The position numbers and the translations under genes are program-made. The notes under the pieces were generated by a model, which worked only from the letters and a program-made list of their open reading frames with translations, did not search any database and was not told the origin of the DNA. A stretch of 64,000 nt of DNA from Brasilonema angustatum HA4187-MV1 (GTDB lineage: Bacteria > Cyanobacteriota > Cyanobacteriia > Cyanobacteriales > Nostocaceae), in contig JAHHGV010000037.1 of the NCBI GenBank assembly GCA_019359695.1, positions 1 through 64,000 on the forward strand. Direction: 5' to 3'. This document shows positions 16,388-25,377 of this stretch, piece after piece. Each line of letters opens with the position of its first letter. The stretch's first letter is position 1.

Positions 16388-19252
16388 TTAGAACCTTTCA
16401 CCAATACCAAAGTTGATACGGCTATCTCCATCATCGCTGATACCGTAGTCAATACGAATTGGTCCTAAAGGAGACTGTACGCGTACTCCAAGACCATAGC
16501 CGTAGCCAGTCCCGTTTTTGTTCAGCACCTCAGCTGGTCTGGTTCCGCTTCCCAAATCGGTACCAAAATCAAAAAAGACTGCGCCACTCACTACTGAGAA
16601 TACGGGGAAGCGATACTCAAGCGAAGCTTGTACGAAACTGCGTCCACTGCCTAAACCTCCTTCGTCATATCCTCGGACGGAGTTACTACCACCAAGAGAG
16701 AAGGCTTCGTAAGGAGGTAAGTCACCCAGGACTGTTCCCGCTTGAAGATTGAAAGCTATGGTTTGCGGTCCTTTACTAAAGTTAATAAAGCTGACAGGGA
16801 AGTATTGACTGTAGCTACCCCGCAACCTAGTTAGTAAAATACTCCCCAGTCCTATGGGTACCGACTGATCAAGACCAACGCGGAAGTAGGAACCCTTAGT
16901 AGGTTGCAAGGGATTATTTCTCAGGTCACGTGCAATACCCAGTTGTAATAACAGTAAATCGTCTTCACCTTGTCCAGATTGGGTTAACTCAATAAGCTTA
17001 TCGGTGGTTGTATCGCCTTCAAGACGTCCCTGCTTTCTAATATCGCCATCAGCATCTTTGATAGCAACTCGTTGATACTGCAAACCAGCTGAAGCTGTCC
17101 ATTGCGACCTCTCAAAGGGATTTTTGGACAAGGGACGAGTAAAGTTAACACCGCCTCCTAAACGCGTGACGCGGGGGCGATCGCCACCGTCGCCGGGTTT
17201 GCTAGGATTATAAGTCTCAATGTTTTTATCCTGACCTTCAAAAATCAAGGAAATCGACCGACGACGGAAGAGATTTGCCGTATAAGAAGTTCGGTATGGA
17301 TCACCTCCGATCCAGGGGTCTGTATAACGGAGGTCAAACAAAAATTCATCTCGTGTTCCGATTTGTACCTCTGCTCCTAATTTTTGATTTCTGCCATTGA
17401 GGTTTTGCTGCTGATAGCTGACAGAACCAAATAAACCACTAGCAGAACTAATACCAGCACCAGCTCCAATCGAACCGCTGTTGCGCTCAACCACGTTGAC
17501 AACCACATCCACTCTACTGGGATCTGCTGCGCCTGTAGTGGGGTCTTTACTGGGGTCAAGGGAAACATTTACATCTTCAAACAGCCCTAGTCCAAACACC
17601 CTTTGTAAATCTTTTTGCACTGTGTTTTTGTTAAAGATTTTTCCTGGCTTCAATTCCAGTTCTCTTGTCACGATATAAGGTTGCGTGCGTCCCCGGATTG
17701 GTTGTCCCTTATCGTTTGTTACCTGACCTTCTTTATTGCGGAATTGAACTCGGATATTTCCTACAACTCCTTCTGCTACTTGCAAGGTGACAATACCGTT
17801 GTCAGAGACTTGCGGTGCTCCGATCACGTTTGCGAGTGCATAACCTTGGTCTTGATAGCGCTTGGTTAATTGCTTGATGCCTTCTTGTAAGTCACGCAAG
17901 TTGAGTATCTTGCCGTACTGCTCTTTGAATATTTCATCCGTAGTATTAGCTGGTAGTACGGAGGAAACGTTCGTGCCAGGATTTGCCTGTACCTGCACTT
18001 TAGTCAGGACGGGGTTGGGTCGTACAATAAAGCTCACCCGCACTCCCAAGGGGCTATCTTCGGGTACTGCTTGGACGTTGGAGAAGAAACCAGTGGCGAA
18101 GATGGAATTGATATCCTCTTGTAATTGGGAACGCGTTGTTGTTCGTCCTGGCTGGGTACGAATGACTCGATAAACTTGATCTTCTAATTGCTGGGGTAGT
18201 TGTTGCCCAGTTTCAGATTTAATGAAGACTTCAGAAACTAGTACGCGGGGTTCAGATGCTTCTGGGGATTGTTCTAGTTGGGGACTTCCTGGAGTTTGTG
18301 GGGATGTGGGTTGAGTCCCTGGTTGATTGGTTCCATCTGGCGTGGTGGGAGTACCGGGAGTTTGGGGAAATGTCTGCTGCTGTTGATTGTTAGGAGCAGG
18401 TGTTTGTGGAGAATTTTGTCCAGGTTGAGTTCCTGGTTGATTAATTCGGTTTGGCGTGGTGGGAGTACTAGGAGTTAAAAGAGGTGTCTGCTGCTGTTGA
18501 TTGTTAGGAGCAGGTGTTTGTTGTTGAATGCTTGGAAGCTGATTATTATTTTGTGGTGCGGGAGTGGTAGTAGGAGTTTGGGGGGATATTTGATCTTGTT
18601 GAGTGTTGGGAGTAGGCGTTTGCTCAAGACTTTGTGCAGTTTTTGAGGCAGTGCGTTGGGGAGGCAGTACTGCAAGAGGCTTTCCCCCCGGTTGCAAGAG
18701 CGTCTGTGCAGGAGTTAGCACCTGCTGTGATGATGTGGAACTTCTTTTTGCCACTATCAGCTTTTTTATTAGAGCCGCTGAAGTTGGAAGTTTCTCAGAA
18801 ACTTTGTACTGTTGAGTGTTTAAAGGTTTTAAAGCTTCTGCTGTCTGCGAAAAATTTTTGACAGCTTGTGTCGTTTGACTAGTTAAAGGTTTTAAAGCTT
18901 CTGCTGTCTGCGAAAAATTTTTGACAGCTTGTGTCGTTTGGCTAGTTAAAGGTTTTAAAGCCTCTGCTGTCTGGTGAAAACTGTTGAGGGGTTGTGTCGT
19001 TGTTAACTTTTCTGTGGAACTTGGCACTACGACTTCCGATTTCGCCACAGCGGCTGTTGCTGGCAAAACCCCGACAACTTTATGCTCGGGATCAGCTGTC
19101 GGTTTGACAACCTCTGCTGTCTGGTTTGAATTTGAACTATTGAGGGTTTGTGCATTTGCACTCAGTAAACTACCAAAAGGCGATGAAATCGCCACAACTG
19201 TGACTATAACGGGAGATAAGCGCATTTTATTTAGATTCCTCTTCACATCCAC
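16388..19252 (-). CDS. bamA: Outer membrane assembly factor BamA/Omp85
   Basis: A 954-residue Omp85 protein that inserts beta-barrel proteins into the outer membrane. It has a signal peptide (first about 35 residues, ending in SANAQT). Residues of about 85-145 hold three copies of a 21-residue SQTAEALKPLTSQ-type unit. A Pro/Gln/Thr/Asn-rich disordered linker runs to about residue 330. POTRA domains follow (VLVSEVFIKSETG, VSFIVRPNPVLTKV and KPGKIFNKNTV), then a 16-strand surface-antigen barrel ending in aromatic Phe (NFGIGERF). Cyanobacterial Omp85 usually has three POTRAs and a Pro-rich N-terminal region, as here. At 954 residues it is longer than typical, owing to the repeats and linker. It sits upstream of lpxC, so outer-membrane lipid and protein assembly are linked. 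Confidence 0.96.
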   Translation of the reverse strand: MDVKRNLNKMRLSPVIVTVVAISSPFGSLLSANAQTLNSSNSNQTAEVVKPTADPEHKVVGVLPATAAVAKSEVVVPSSTEKLTTTQPLNSFHQTAEALKPLTSQTTQAVKNFSQTAEALKPLTSQTTQAVKNFSQTAEALKPLNTQQYKVSEKLPTSAALIKKLIVAKRSSTSSQQVLTPAQTLLQPGGKPLAVLPPQRTASKTAQSLEQTPTPNTQQDQISPQTPTTTPAPQNNNQLPSIQQQTPAPNNQQQQTPLLTPSTPTTPNRINQPGTQPGQNSPQTPAPNNQQQQTFPQTPGTPTTPDGTNQPGTQPTSPQTPGSPQLEQSPEASEPRVLVSEVFIKSETGQQLPQQLEDQVYRVIRTQPGRTTTRSQLQEDINSIFATGFFSNVQAVPEDSPLGVRVSFIVRPNPVLTKVQVQANPGTNVSSVLPANTTDEIFKEQYGKILNLRDLQEGIKQLTKRYQDQGYALANVIGAPQVSDNGIVTLQVAEGVVGNIRVQFRNKEGQVTNDKGQPIRGRTQPYIVTRELELKPGKIFNKNTVQKDLQRVFGLGLFEDVNVSLDPSKDPTTGAADPSRVDVVVNVVERNSGSIGAGAGISSASGLFGSVSYQQQNLNGRNQKLGAEVQIGTRDEFLFDLRYTDPWIGGDPYRTSYTANLFRRRSISLIFEGQDKNIETYNPSKPGDGGDRPRVTRLGGGVNFTRPLSKNPFERSQWTASAGLQYQRVAIKDADGDIRKQGRLEGDTTTDKLIELTQSGQGEDDLLLLQLGIARDLRNNPLQPTKGSYFRVGLDQSVPIGLGSILLTRLRGSYSQYFPVSFINFSKGPQTIAFNLQAGTVLGDLPPYEAFSLGGSNSVRGYDEGGLGSGRSFVQASLEYRFPVFSVVSGAVFFDFGTDLGSGTRPAEVLNKNGTGYGYGLGVRVQSPLGPIRIDYGISDDGDSRINFGIGERF
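18825..18965. repeat. 63-bp in-frame tandem repeat within bamA
   Basis: Two nearly identical 63-bp units plus a partial third encode the repeated SQTAEALKPLTSQTTQAVKN-type segment of BamA. The unit is a multiple of three, so copy number can change without breaking the frame. Confidence 0.85.
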
Positions 19253-19473
19253 ACACCATCACGGGAGCAATCATCCTTTCGAGCAAAGGTTATGTAAAAT
19301 TACATTTCTACTTTTGCAATGTACCCTCATAAGGCAAATTGCAAAAGACATAAAATCGATAAAACTCATTTACTTGTCCTTTTTACCAGAAGTATGAGGA
19401 ATTGGGGATCACCGATGAAGGGTTGGGGATAACCTAGTTTCCAGTAATAGAGTCTCCAATATCCTCTGTTGCT

Positions 19474-20214
19474 TCACTTGCTGCTTTCTATAGCTTTGAG
19501 TACTCGTTGTAAAACCTCCTGGTAGGCATTTTCTACATTCCCCAAATCTCGACGGAAACGGTCTTTGTCCAGTACCCGGAGATTTGGGTCCGTTTCTTTG
19601 GAGTTGTCCCACAATCGACTTGTATCTGGACTAATTTCATCGGCTAATAGTAACTGCTGTTGTGCGTCTAAGCCAAACTCCAGTTTGAAGTCTACTAAGG
19701 TAATATCGCACCGCCCGAAAAACTCACAAAGAGACTTGTTGATTTGTAATGCTAGATGGGCAATAGTATCCACTTGTTCCGGAGTTGCTAGTTCCAACAG
19801 GAATAGGCGATCGCTTGTCAATAATGGATCTCCAAGTTGGTCGTTTTTATAATAAAACTCGACCAATGGCTTTTTTAGCACAGTCCCAAGCGCTAATCCT
19901 GTTTGTTGGCACAGACTTCCAGCAGCTATATTCCTAACAACGACTTCTAGGGGCAAAATCTTCAATGCCTTGACCCGCATTTGATCAGGAGCTGGGGTGT
20001 CTATATAGTGAGTCCTGATACCATGTGTTTCCAGTTGCTGAAAAAGTTTACTGGAAATGCTACAATTTATAATTCCTTTTTTTTCTATGCTACCCCGCTT
20101 TTGGGCATTAAAGGCAGTTGCATCGTCTTTAAACTCAGCTAATAAGATTTGAGGATCATCCGTCGTGTAGAGGATTTTAGCTTTGCCTTCGTATACTCTT
20201 GTTTTAACAGACAT
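19474..20214 (-). CDS. purC: Phosphoribosylaminoimidazole-succinocarboxamide synthase
   Basis: A 246-residue SAICAR synthetase, which joins CAIR with aspartate using ATP in purine synthesis. It starts MSVKTRVYEGKAKILYTTDD. Signature segments LPLEVVVRNIAAGS and LVDFKLEFGLD are present, and the C-terminal DKDRFRRDLGNVENAYQEVL closes the family fold. Position upstream of bamA on the same strand is a conserved cyanobacterial arrangement; 220 bp separates them. Confidence 0.97.
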   Translation of the reverse strand: MSVKTRVYEGKAKILYTTDDPQILLAEFKDDATAFNAQKRGSIEKKGIINCSISSKLFQQLETHGIRTHYIDTPAPDQMRVKALKILPLEVVVRNIAAGSLCQQTGLALGTVLKKPLVEFYYKNDQLGDPLLTSDRLFLLELATPEQVDTIAHLALQINKSLCEFFGRCDITLVDFKLEFGLDAQQQLLLADEISPDTSRLWDNSKETDPNLRVLDKDRFRRDLGNVENAYQEVLQRVLKAIESSK

Positions 20215-20612
20215 GGCTAAAGGTAAAGTTTAGGAGCTATGGGCAGCTTTTATGCTTTTAGGCTTAATCATTTTATCTTTAGTCATTAGTTATTAATCAT
20301 AAATAACAAATAAATGATGTACGCACCCGGATCAATGCTTGCTTTGGGTTAAGACCGTAGTGTCTAGCTAACAAAGAAACTTTTAAATAAGAGTATAGCT
20401 GTTTACATCAACTTGTCAGAAATTTTAACTGGATGAATTGTTAATGATAAATCCTTAAAAAGTAAAAAATGTTACCTTCTTTCGTGACAAGTTTAGGTTC
20501 AGTTGAATACAATTATTACTTGAAGGCAAAAGAAGTTAATCAGTAACCAAAGGAAACTTAACCGAAGTTACTAGTTATTCACTTGAGAGAAAACAGGGAG
20601 CCGATTTCGTAA
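20215..20612. other. Divergent intergenic region, purC / small conserved gene
   Basis: This 398-bp AT-rich region lies between divergent genes and must hold two promoters. I see no coding frame, strong hairpin or repeat beyond simple AT-rich runs near 20280-20320. Confidence 0.5.
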
Positions 20613-20885
20613 ATGGAGAGAAAAATGGTAGATAAAGATGATTTTCTCTATCCTCGTGGTCGCTACTATGGTCAAGTCAAGCCAGAAAACCTGGTTTTCA
20701 ACGCTAACTTGCAGGAATTCGCGCAAAAAGTGAGTTACATTTGTAACTTAGAAACAGCAGGAAAAGTACCACCAGAGCAAGCGTACGATCAAATCAAGGA
20801 ACTTTGGACAAATTTAAGAAACTCCAAAAAACAACTGGGAATTGGCGAACATCCTTTTGATGAAGACCAAGGAAACAGTGAATAA
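20613..20885 (+). CDS. Small conserved cyanobacterial protein, unknown function
   Basis: A 90-residue acidic, soluble protein. The in-frame ATG at 20625 (MVDKDDFLYPRGRYYGQ) may be the true start; both are ATG. Visible features are the N-terminal FLYPRGRYYGQVKPENLVFNA and a helical middle part (LQEFAQKVSYICNLETAGK). The C-terminus is acidic. I recognise this as a protein widely found in cyanobacteria and usually annotated as hypothetical; no function is known to me. It stands alone between purC and a decayed IS630 element. Confidence 0.8.
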   Translation: MERKMVDKDDFLYPRGRYYGQVKPENLVFNANLQEFAQKVSYICNLETAGKVPPEQAYDQIKELWTNLRNSKKQLGIGEHPFDEDQGNSE

Positions 20886-21036
20886 GTTGTCACTGACCTC
20901 TTTACAAAAATGACTAAAAATTAGCACGAGCAACCATTTCTGGGTTTAACCGAGAGATTTTCATAGGAAGCAGTCGCAGCTGCCTCTTGTAGTAGTTCTT
21001 TTTAAAAATAAAAATAGCTGGAAGGGGGTTCCTGAT

Positions 21037-22024
21037 ATAGCAACCGCCAAGGCGGTTAGGACGCAAAACGCAAGACGTCCTCAATGGCATCTCGTAAACA
21101 ATCGAACTGATTCAATTTTTTGCGGATTCGACTCTTTAAGCAAAACCAAATATTGCTCAATTTTGTTGAAGTCTGGTTAATAGGGGGGTAAGTATAACAG
21201 TGTACAGCCCGCATCCTGAATCAATTGCGAAATCCGTCCACCTTTATGAAACGTCGCATTATCCATCACTACAACCTGTCCTGCTTGGAGTACAGGAAGC
21301 AAACAAGTTTCCAGCCAAGTTTCAAATATTGTTCGATTACATGCCCCCTCAACAGTAAAAGGAGCTATGAGGTTTTGGTTACACAGCGCGGCAATCATGT
21401 TAACCCGCCCAGAGCGTCGGCCTGACTTAAGTGCATGGAAGCGCTCCCCTTTTTCATTCCAACCATAATCATACTCGTCTCGACTATCCATACCAGACTC
21501 ATCTAAGTACACGATCTGATCCGGGGGTAATGTAGACAACTGATCTATAAACGCCTGTCGCTTGGCTTCATCCCGCTCACGGTAGCCATAGGTCTTTTTT
21601 TTCGAGTAAAGCCAATTTTCTTCAAAGCCCGTGAGATTGTGCGTTAAGCGCAGCTCTGCCGTAGGCAATCGCTGATGTCACTCTCCCACAGTTGCGCCAT
21701 CTCCACCTGGGTTTTATCTCCATGAGTCTTGGCAAACGCCCGAAACTGCTCCCAGTCTGTGATTTTGTGGTTATTACCGGGGGGCGGTTGGGCAATGCTT
21801 GAACATCTCCTGTTTCAGCTTTGCGCTGCAACCACAGGTTGATAGTGTTGCGGCTGATATTGAACAGTTCACTCGCTTCGCGTTTCTTCAGTCCATCTAA
21901 CTCGATGGCTTGGATCACTTTCTGACGGAAGTCGTAACTATAGGGTTTAGCCATGGCACAGCAGACGATAGCAGGTCACGATAACACCTTTAGTTTATGT
22001 CCTAACCGCCAAGGCGGTTGCTAT
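21037..22024. mobile_element. IS630-family element, decayed copy (A)
   Basis: A 988-bp element bounded by a perfect 26-bp terminal inverted repeat at 21037-21062 and 21999-22024. The outer bases are ATAGC and the inner bases GTTAGGAC. The repeat itself contains the palindrome AACCGCCAAGGCGGTT. TA dinucleotides flank both ends, as expected for IS630 insertion. It encloses a broken transposase on the minus strand. The perfect ends contrast with the heavily damaged gene, so the copy may still be moved in trans. Confidence 0.9.
21056..21954 (-). pseudogene. IS630 transposase, broken by several lesions
   Basis: The start (MAKPYSYDFRQKVIQAIELD) is nearly identical to the intact copy at 30865-31743. 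Five defects are visible. A frameshift lies at a C6 run near 21780. A 24-bp insertion with an in-frame stop spans about 21643-21666. The oligo-A run has 8 A instead of the 9 in the intact gene (near 21596-21603). A TCA-to-TAA nonsense codon is at 21177-21179, after YLPPY. A one-base insertion lies near 21160. The correct frame then resumes (KSRIRKKLNQFDCLRDAIED) to a stop inside the inverted repeat. Two catalytic motifs survive: LDESGMD and MDNATFHKGG. It cannot encode a working enzyme unless rescued by unusual recoding. Confidence 0.88.
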
Positions 22025-22135
22025 AACTCGTCAATTTTGGGCAAGATTAACCCAACCTCTAAGCATTGTTGGGAGTTGTTTGTGTCCTTTTGCACACGCT
22101 TACGGCGAACAGAAGAAACGGCTACAATTGGTTGA

Positions 22136-24709
22136 TTACTTCGTCAGCATACAGTAGACACCATCCCAAGAATCACTGGGTGGTAAGTTAAGATAATTAC
22201 AAGTTCTTTCTAGATGAATATCAACCGCTTGGTCTTTGGGTCGGATTTTTTTGGCGGCTTTAAAGCAGTCAATAGCGTATTGGAAATTGCGTGACAAATA
22301 AGCATCACGTCCATTTTGATAATGAAATAAAAACTCCTGAGTGTTGGTATCTAAGGGGGTATGGCGATCGCCTATCAACTCGTAGATATTGACTGCTTGA
22401 TGTTTTCCTTTTACCCTTATTTTGTCCAACTCACGCACCCAAATCAGTTTGCTGCATAATTGGTAGGTAAATTCGCTTAAGATAATATCACAGCCATATT
22501 CCTTGGTAACGCCTTCTAGGCGCGAACTCAAATTGACACCATCTCCGATGACGGTATAGTCCATCCGTCTTCGAGAACCAATATTGCCAGAAACAACTTC
22601 TCCAGAACTAATTCCAATACCAACATGGATTTGTGGCTTTTTTAGGATAACTCGCCGCTGATTAAACTCTGTCAGTCGTTGGCGCATTTCCAAAGCCGAC
22701 TGGATTGCTCTCCAAGCATGATTCTCCGTTAACGGTAGTGGTGCACCAAACACTGCCATCAAGGCATCACCAATAAACTTATCTAGGGTGCCTTCATGGT
22801 TAAAAACTGCTTCGACCATCGTTTCAAAATACTGATTCAGCAAAGATACTACTTCGGCAGCACCGAGATTTTCTGTTAATGTGGTGTAACCTCTAATATC
22901 AGAAAACAAAATTGTCACGTCTTTGCGTTCGCCCACCATCAAAGCATCTTCCCCTAATGCCATAACTTGTTCTGCGACTCGGGGAGTCAGGTAACGGTAC
23001 ATGGTCGTTTTCATGCGTTTTTCCTGACTGATGTCTTCCAAAACCACCAAACCACCTCTTACTCCGCCTTCTGGATTCGTCAAGGGGTTGACGGTGAGAT
23101 TGATGCTACGTTCAATTTTCTGAACCTTGTCTGCATCAAGCAAGGTCAACTGAGGTGTTACAGGTTGATTCCAAGGAATGAAAATATTTGGGTTGATGCG
23201 ATCGCGTACTGCCAAAATGTAGACAGGTGCGTCCTGCACAGACTTTACATAAAATGTCTCTACATACAGTCCTACCGTTAAACTTTGCTCTGGCACATAA
23301 TGTCTTGCCCCAGTTTTTAAACTATCTTGTAGCCGCAATTGTAGATTATCAATAGGCACAACCTCCCAGACCAAGCGACCAATCAAGTTTTGTTCCCAAA
23401 GGTACTGGTTGTTTTTTGCGTTTGCTTCTCTAATGGGACAACCTAATAACTGCAATGCAGCACCATTTATTGTAACAATTCTTCCTTCCATATCCGTAGA
23501 TATGACTGCATCCGAAAGACTTTGTAGAATATCTTTTTGATGCTGTTTTTCTAATAAAACACTCTCAAATAAGCGGGCATTTTCTAAAGCAATCCCTGCT
23601 TGAATGTTGAAAGCCCGCATAAATTCTTCATCTGATGCGGTAAAAAAACTACCTTGATGCTTATTAATTAACTGCGTCACGCCAATTAATTCATTTGCTG
23701 AGTTAAAAACAGGCAAACACAGAATATTGCGAGTGGCATACCCTGTCTTTTGATCTGTCGTGGGGTCAAAACGTGGATCTTTATAAGCATCGGGAATATT
23801 CAGTGCTTCACCTGTGGATGCTACGTAGCCTGCAATACCCTTGTTATCAGGCATACGAATTTCCATTGTGGTTGTACCATCTGCAGATGCTACCTTAGTC
23901 CAAAGTTCAGCCATTTCTTTACGGTATAAAAATAAAGTGCTGCGATCTGCTTGCATGAGAATCCGGGCTTGCTCCATGACTATTTGCAAAGTTGCTTCGA
24001 GATCCAAACTTTGTCCTAAAGTCTGAGTTGCGCGTAAAAGAGCAGTTGCACCTCGTTGATTGCGAGCTGCAACATAGAAAGATTGGCAACTTTCCAAGAT
24101 AATACCGATAGAAGAAGCAAAGTCCCGAAAGTGTACTTCATCTTCATAATCAAATGGAGTACCCACAGTTTTATTTGCAAGTTGCACCACAGCTACAACT
24201 TGGTTTTTGCTGCTCAAAACGGGCATACATAATATATTCCGGAACTTGTAGCCCATTTGTTTTTCTAATTCTGGGCTAAAAAGGGGATGAGTAGAGGTAT
24301 CAGATATGTTTAAACATTCACCTGTATTCGCAACATGACCAGGAATACCAACAGTCATAGAAGTCCGAATTTCTATAGCCTTTTGGGTGTTCTCTTGAGG
24401 AACTTTTGACCATAACTGACCTTTGTCGTAGTCAACTAAAAAAATTGTCGTGTGTTCTGCTTGCAAAATTTGACCGATTTTAAGTGTAATCGCCTCCAGC
24501 ACTTTCTCCAGCATTGTTTCTAGAGCTTCGTTATTGATTAATTCGATTGCTCTAAGAAACTGCTGAAACTCGGCTGTGATAAAGTCAAGTAAGCAAACAA
24601 ATTCGTTAACAGAAAGATTTTTGACGCGAGACAGTAAGGAGTGAGTGCGATTCACTTGAGTCAGTTCAGTTAATGTAGCCAAGACGCTACCAGCATTTAG
24701 GAGTGTCAT
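22136..24709 (-). CDS. cyaB1: Adenylate cyclase, GAF-GAF-PAS-CHD type (CyaB1-like)
   Basis: An 857-residue class III cyclase making cAMP. Domain order: N-terminal helical part, GAF-A (about 60-210), GAF-B (about 225-385), PAS (about 390-520), catalytic domain (about 590-780) and a C-terminal TPR-like unit (FHYQNGRDAYLSRNFQYAID). The length and order match Anabaena CyaB1 (859 residues), where GAF domains bind cAMP for positive feedback. Catalytic residues are complete: metal Asp in ILFSDIRGYT and IGDALMAVFG, adenine-specifying Lys in LDKFIGD with Thr in MDYTVIGDG, and the Asn/Arg pair in NLSSRLEG. It is monocistronic, next to a decayed IS element. Confidence 0.95.
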   Translation of the reverse strand: MTLLNAGSVLATLTELTQVNRTHSLLSRVKNLSVNEFVCLLDFITAEFQQFLRAIELINNEALETMLEKVLEAITLKIGQILQAEHTTIFLVDYDKGQLWSKVPQENTQKAIEIRTSMTVGIPGHVANTGECLNISDTSTHPLFSPELEKQMGYKFRNILCMPVLSSKNQVVAVVQLANKTVGTPFDYEDEVHFRDFASSIGIILESCQSFYVAARNQRGATALLRATQTLGQSLDLEATLQIVMEQARILMQADRSTLFLYRKEMAELWTKVASADGTTTMEIRMPDNKGIAGYVASTGEALNIPDAYKDPRFDPTTDQKTGYATRNILCLPVFNSANELIGVTQLINKHQGSFFTASDEEFMRAFNIQAGIALENARLFESVLLEKQHQKDILQSLSDAVISTDMEGRIVTINGAALQLLGCPIREANAKNNQYLWEQNLIGRLVWEVVPIDNLQLRLQDSLKTGARHYVPEQSLTVGLYVETFYVKSVQDAPVYILAVRDRINPNIFIPWNQPVTPQLTLLDADKVQKIERSINLTVNPLTNPEGGVRGGLVVLEDISQEKRMKTTMYRYLTPRVAEQVMALGEDALMVGERKDVTILFSDIRGYTTLTENLGAAEVVSLLNQYFETMVEAVFNHEGTLDKFIGDALMAVFGAPLPLTENHAWRAIQSALEMRQRLTEFNQRRVILKKPQIHVGIGISSGEVVSGNIGSRRRMDYTVIGDGVNLSSRLEGVTKEYGCDIILSEFTYQLCSKLIWVRELDKIRVKGKHQAVNIYELIGDRHTPLDTNTQEFLFHYQNGRDAYLSRNFQYAIDCFKAAKKIRPKDQAVDIHLERTCNYLNLPPSDSWDGVYCMLTK

Positions 24710-24910
24710 GGGGATTTTAGATTATATGGTAAATCGTAGATAGTAAGTTGTAAGTAGTGGTTAGTCGGTCGTGGGTACTAATTAGTCAGTCAAAAAATAA
24801 CCAACACTTAGCTACTAATAACCGGTAACTAACAACTAAGTAGTCGTCATTAACTGTGTACATTAAAACACATGAAAATATTTCTCCCAGCCCACGGCGA
24901 CCTCCGATCT

Positions 24911-24965
24911 ACTAGCCCCTAAAAGGGGCGCTGCGCAAACGTTAACGCTGCGCTAACACTCCCTC
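24911..24965. repeat. Interspersed 55-bp repeat, copy A
   Basis: Identical over 55 bp to 35332-35386. It contains GCCCCTAAAAGGGGC, a stem with an AAAA-type loop, and a GCTGCGC / GCGCAGC arrangement around AACGTTAACG. A related, diverged unit occurs around 38735-38830. This is dispersed palindromic repeat DNA in intergenic space. Confidence 0.8.
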
Positions 24966-24999
24966 CCTCTGTTCTTACTTTCAAGCCAGGTTTGCACAA

Positions 25000-25218
25000 T
25001 CAAACTAAAATATGTAACTTTTTGTAAAGGAAAAAGCCTTTGATCAAAAGTATGTAAAGCTGGGCAACTTTCGCGCAAAGTTCTGCGGGAGAAGTTTCCC
25101 CTGCAAGACTTTGCAAGCATAGGCTGATTAATTTGTCAATAAGACTAGTTACTGAGACTAAACTGCTTTTTTTGCAGCCACCACAGGCAACTAGATACGC
25201 ACGACGATGACTCCTCAT
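25000..25218 (-). CDS. Doubtful small ORF
   Basis: A 72-residue frame starting with ATG in the 668-bp gap between the cyclase and sqdX genes. The middle (LIDKLISLCLQSLAGETSPA) could form helices and there is a CGGCKK motif. No ribosome binding site stands out and I do not recognise a family. It may be a genuine short gene or chance. Confidence 0.25.
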   Translation of the reverse strand: MRSHRRAYLVACGGCKKSSLVSVTSLIDKLISLCLQSLAGETSPAELCAKVAQLYILLIKGFFLYKKLHILV

Positions 25219-25304
25219 GGTAATTTCACAGTTTTACACACATTTAATCCAAGGCAAAGGGTAAAAGTCAAAGTAAAAAATCTTTTTGTGTTTGACGCTT
25301 CCTC

Positions 25305-25342
25305 TTTTACCGTTGGTAACATATTTTACCGTTGGTAACATA
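25305..25342. repeat. Perfect 19-bp tandem repeat (x2) downstream of sqdX
   Basis: TTTTACCGTTGGTAACATA is repeated twice without interruption. Each unit contains the short palindrome TTACC-GTT-GGTAA. It lies about 35 bp after the sqdX stop codon on the minus strand. Confidence 0.85.
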
Positions 25343-25377
25343 GTTCTGTTTATTTGTACTCACCTACTGAATAATCC

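Noticed and set aside
18984-19397. 137-codon plus-strand frame opposite the bamA start
   Set aside because: Shadow of the bamA N-terminal coding region, with biased composition inherited from it.
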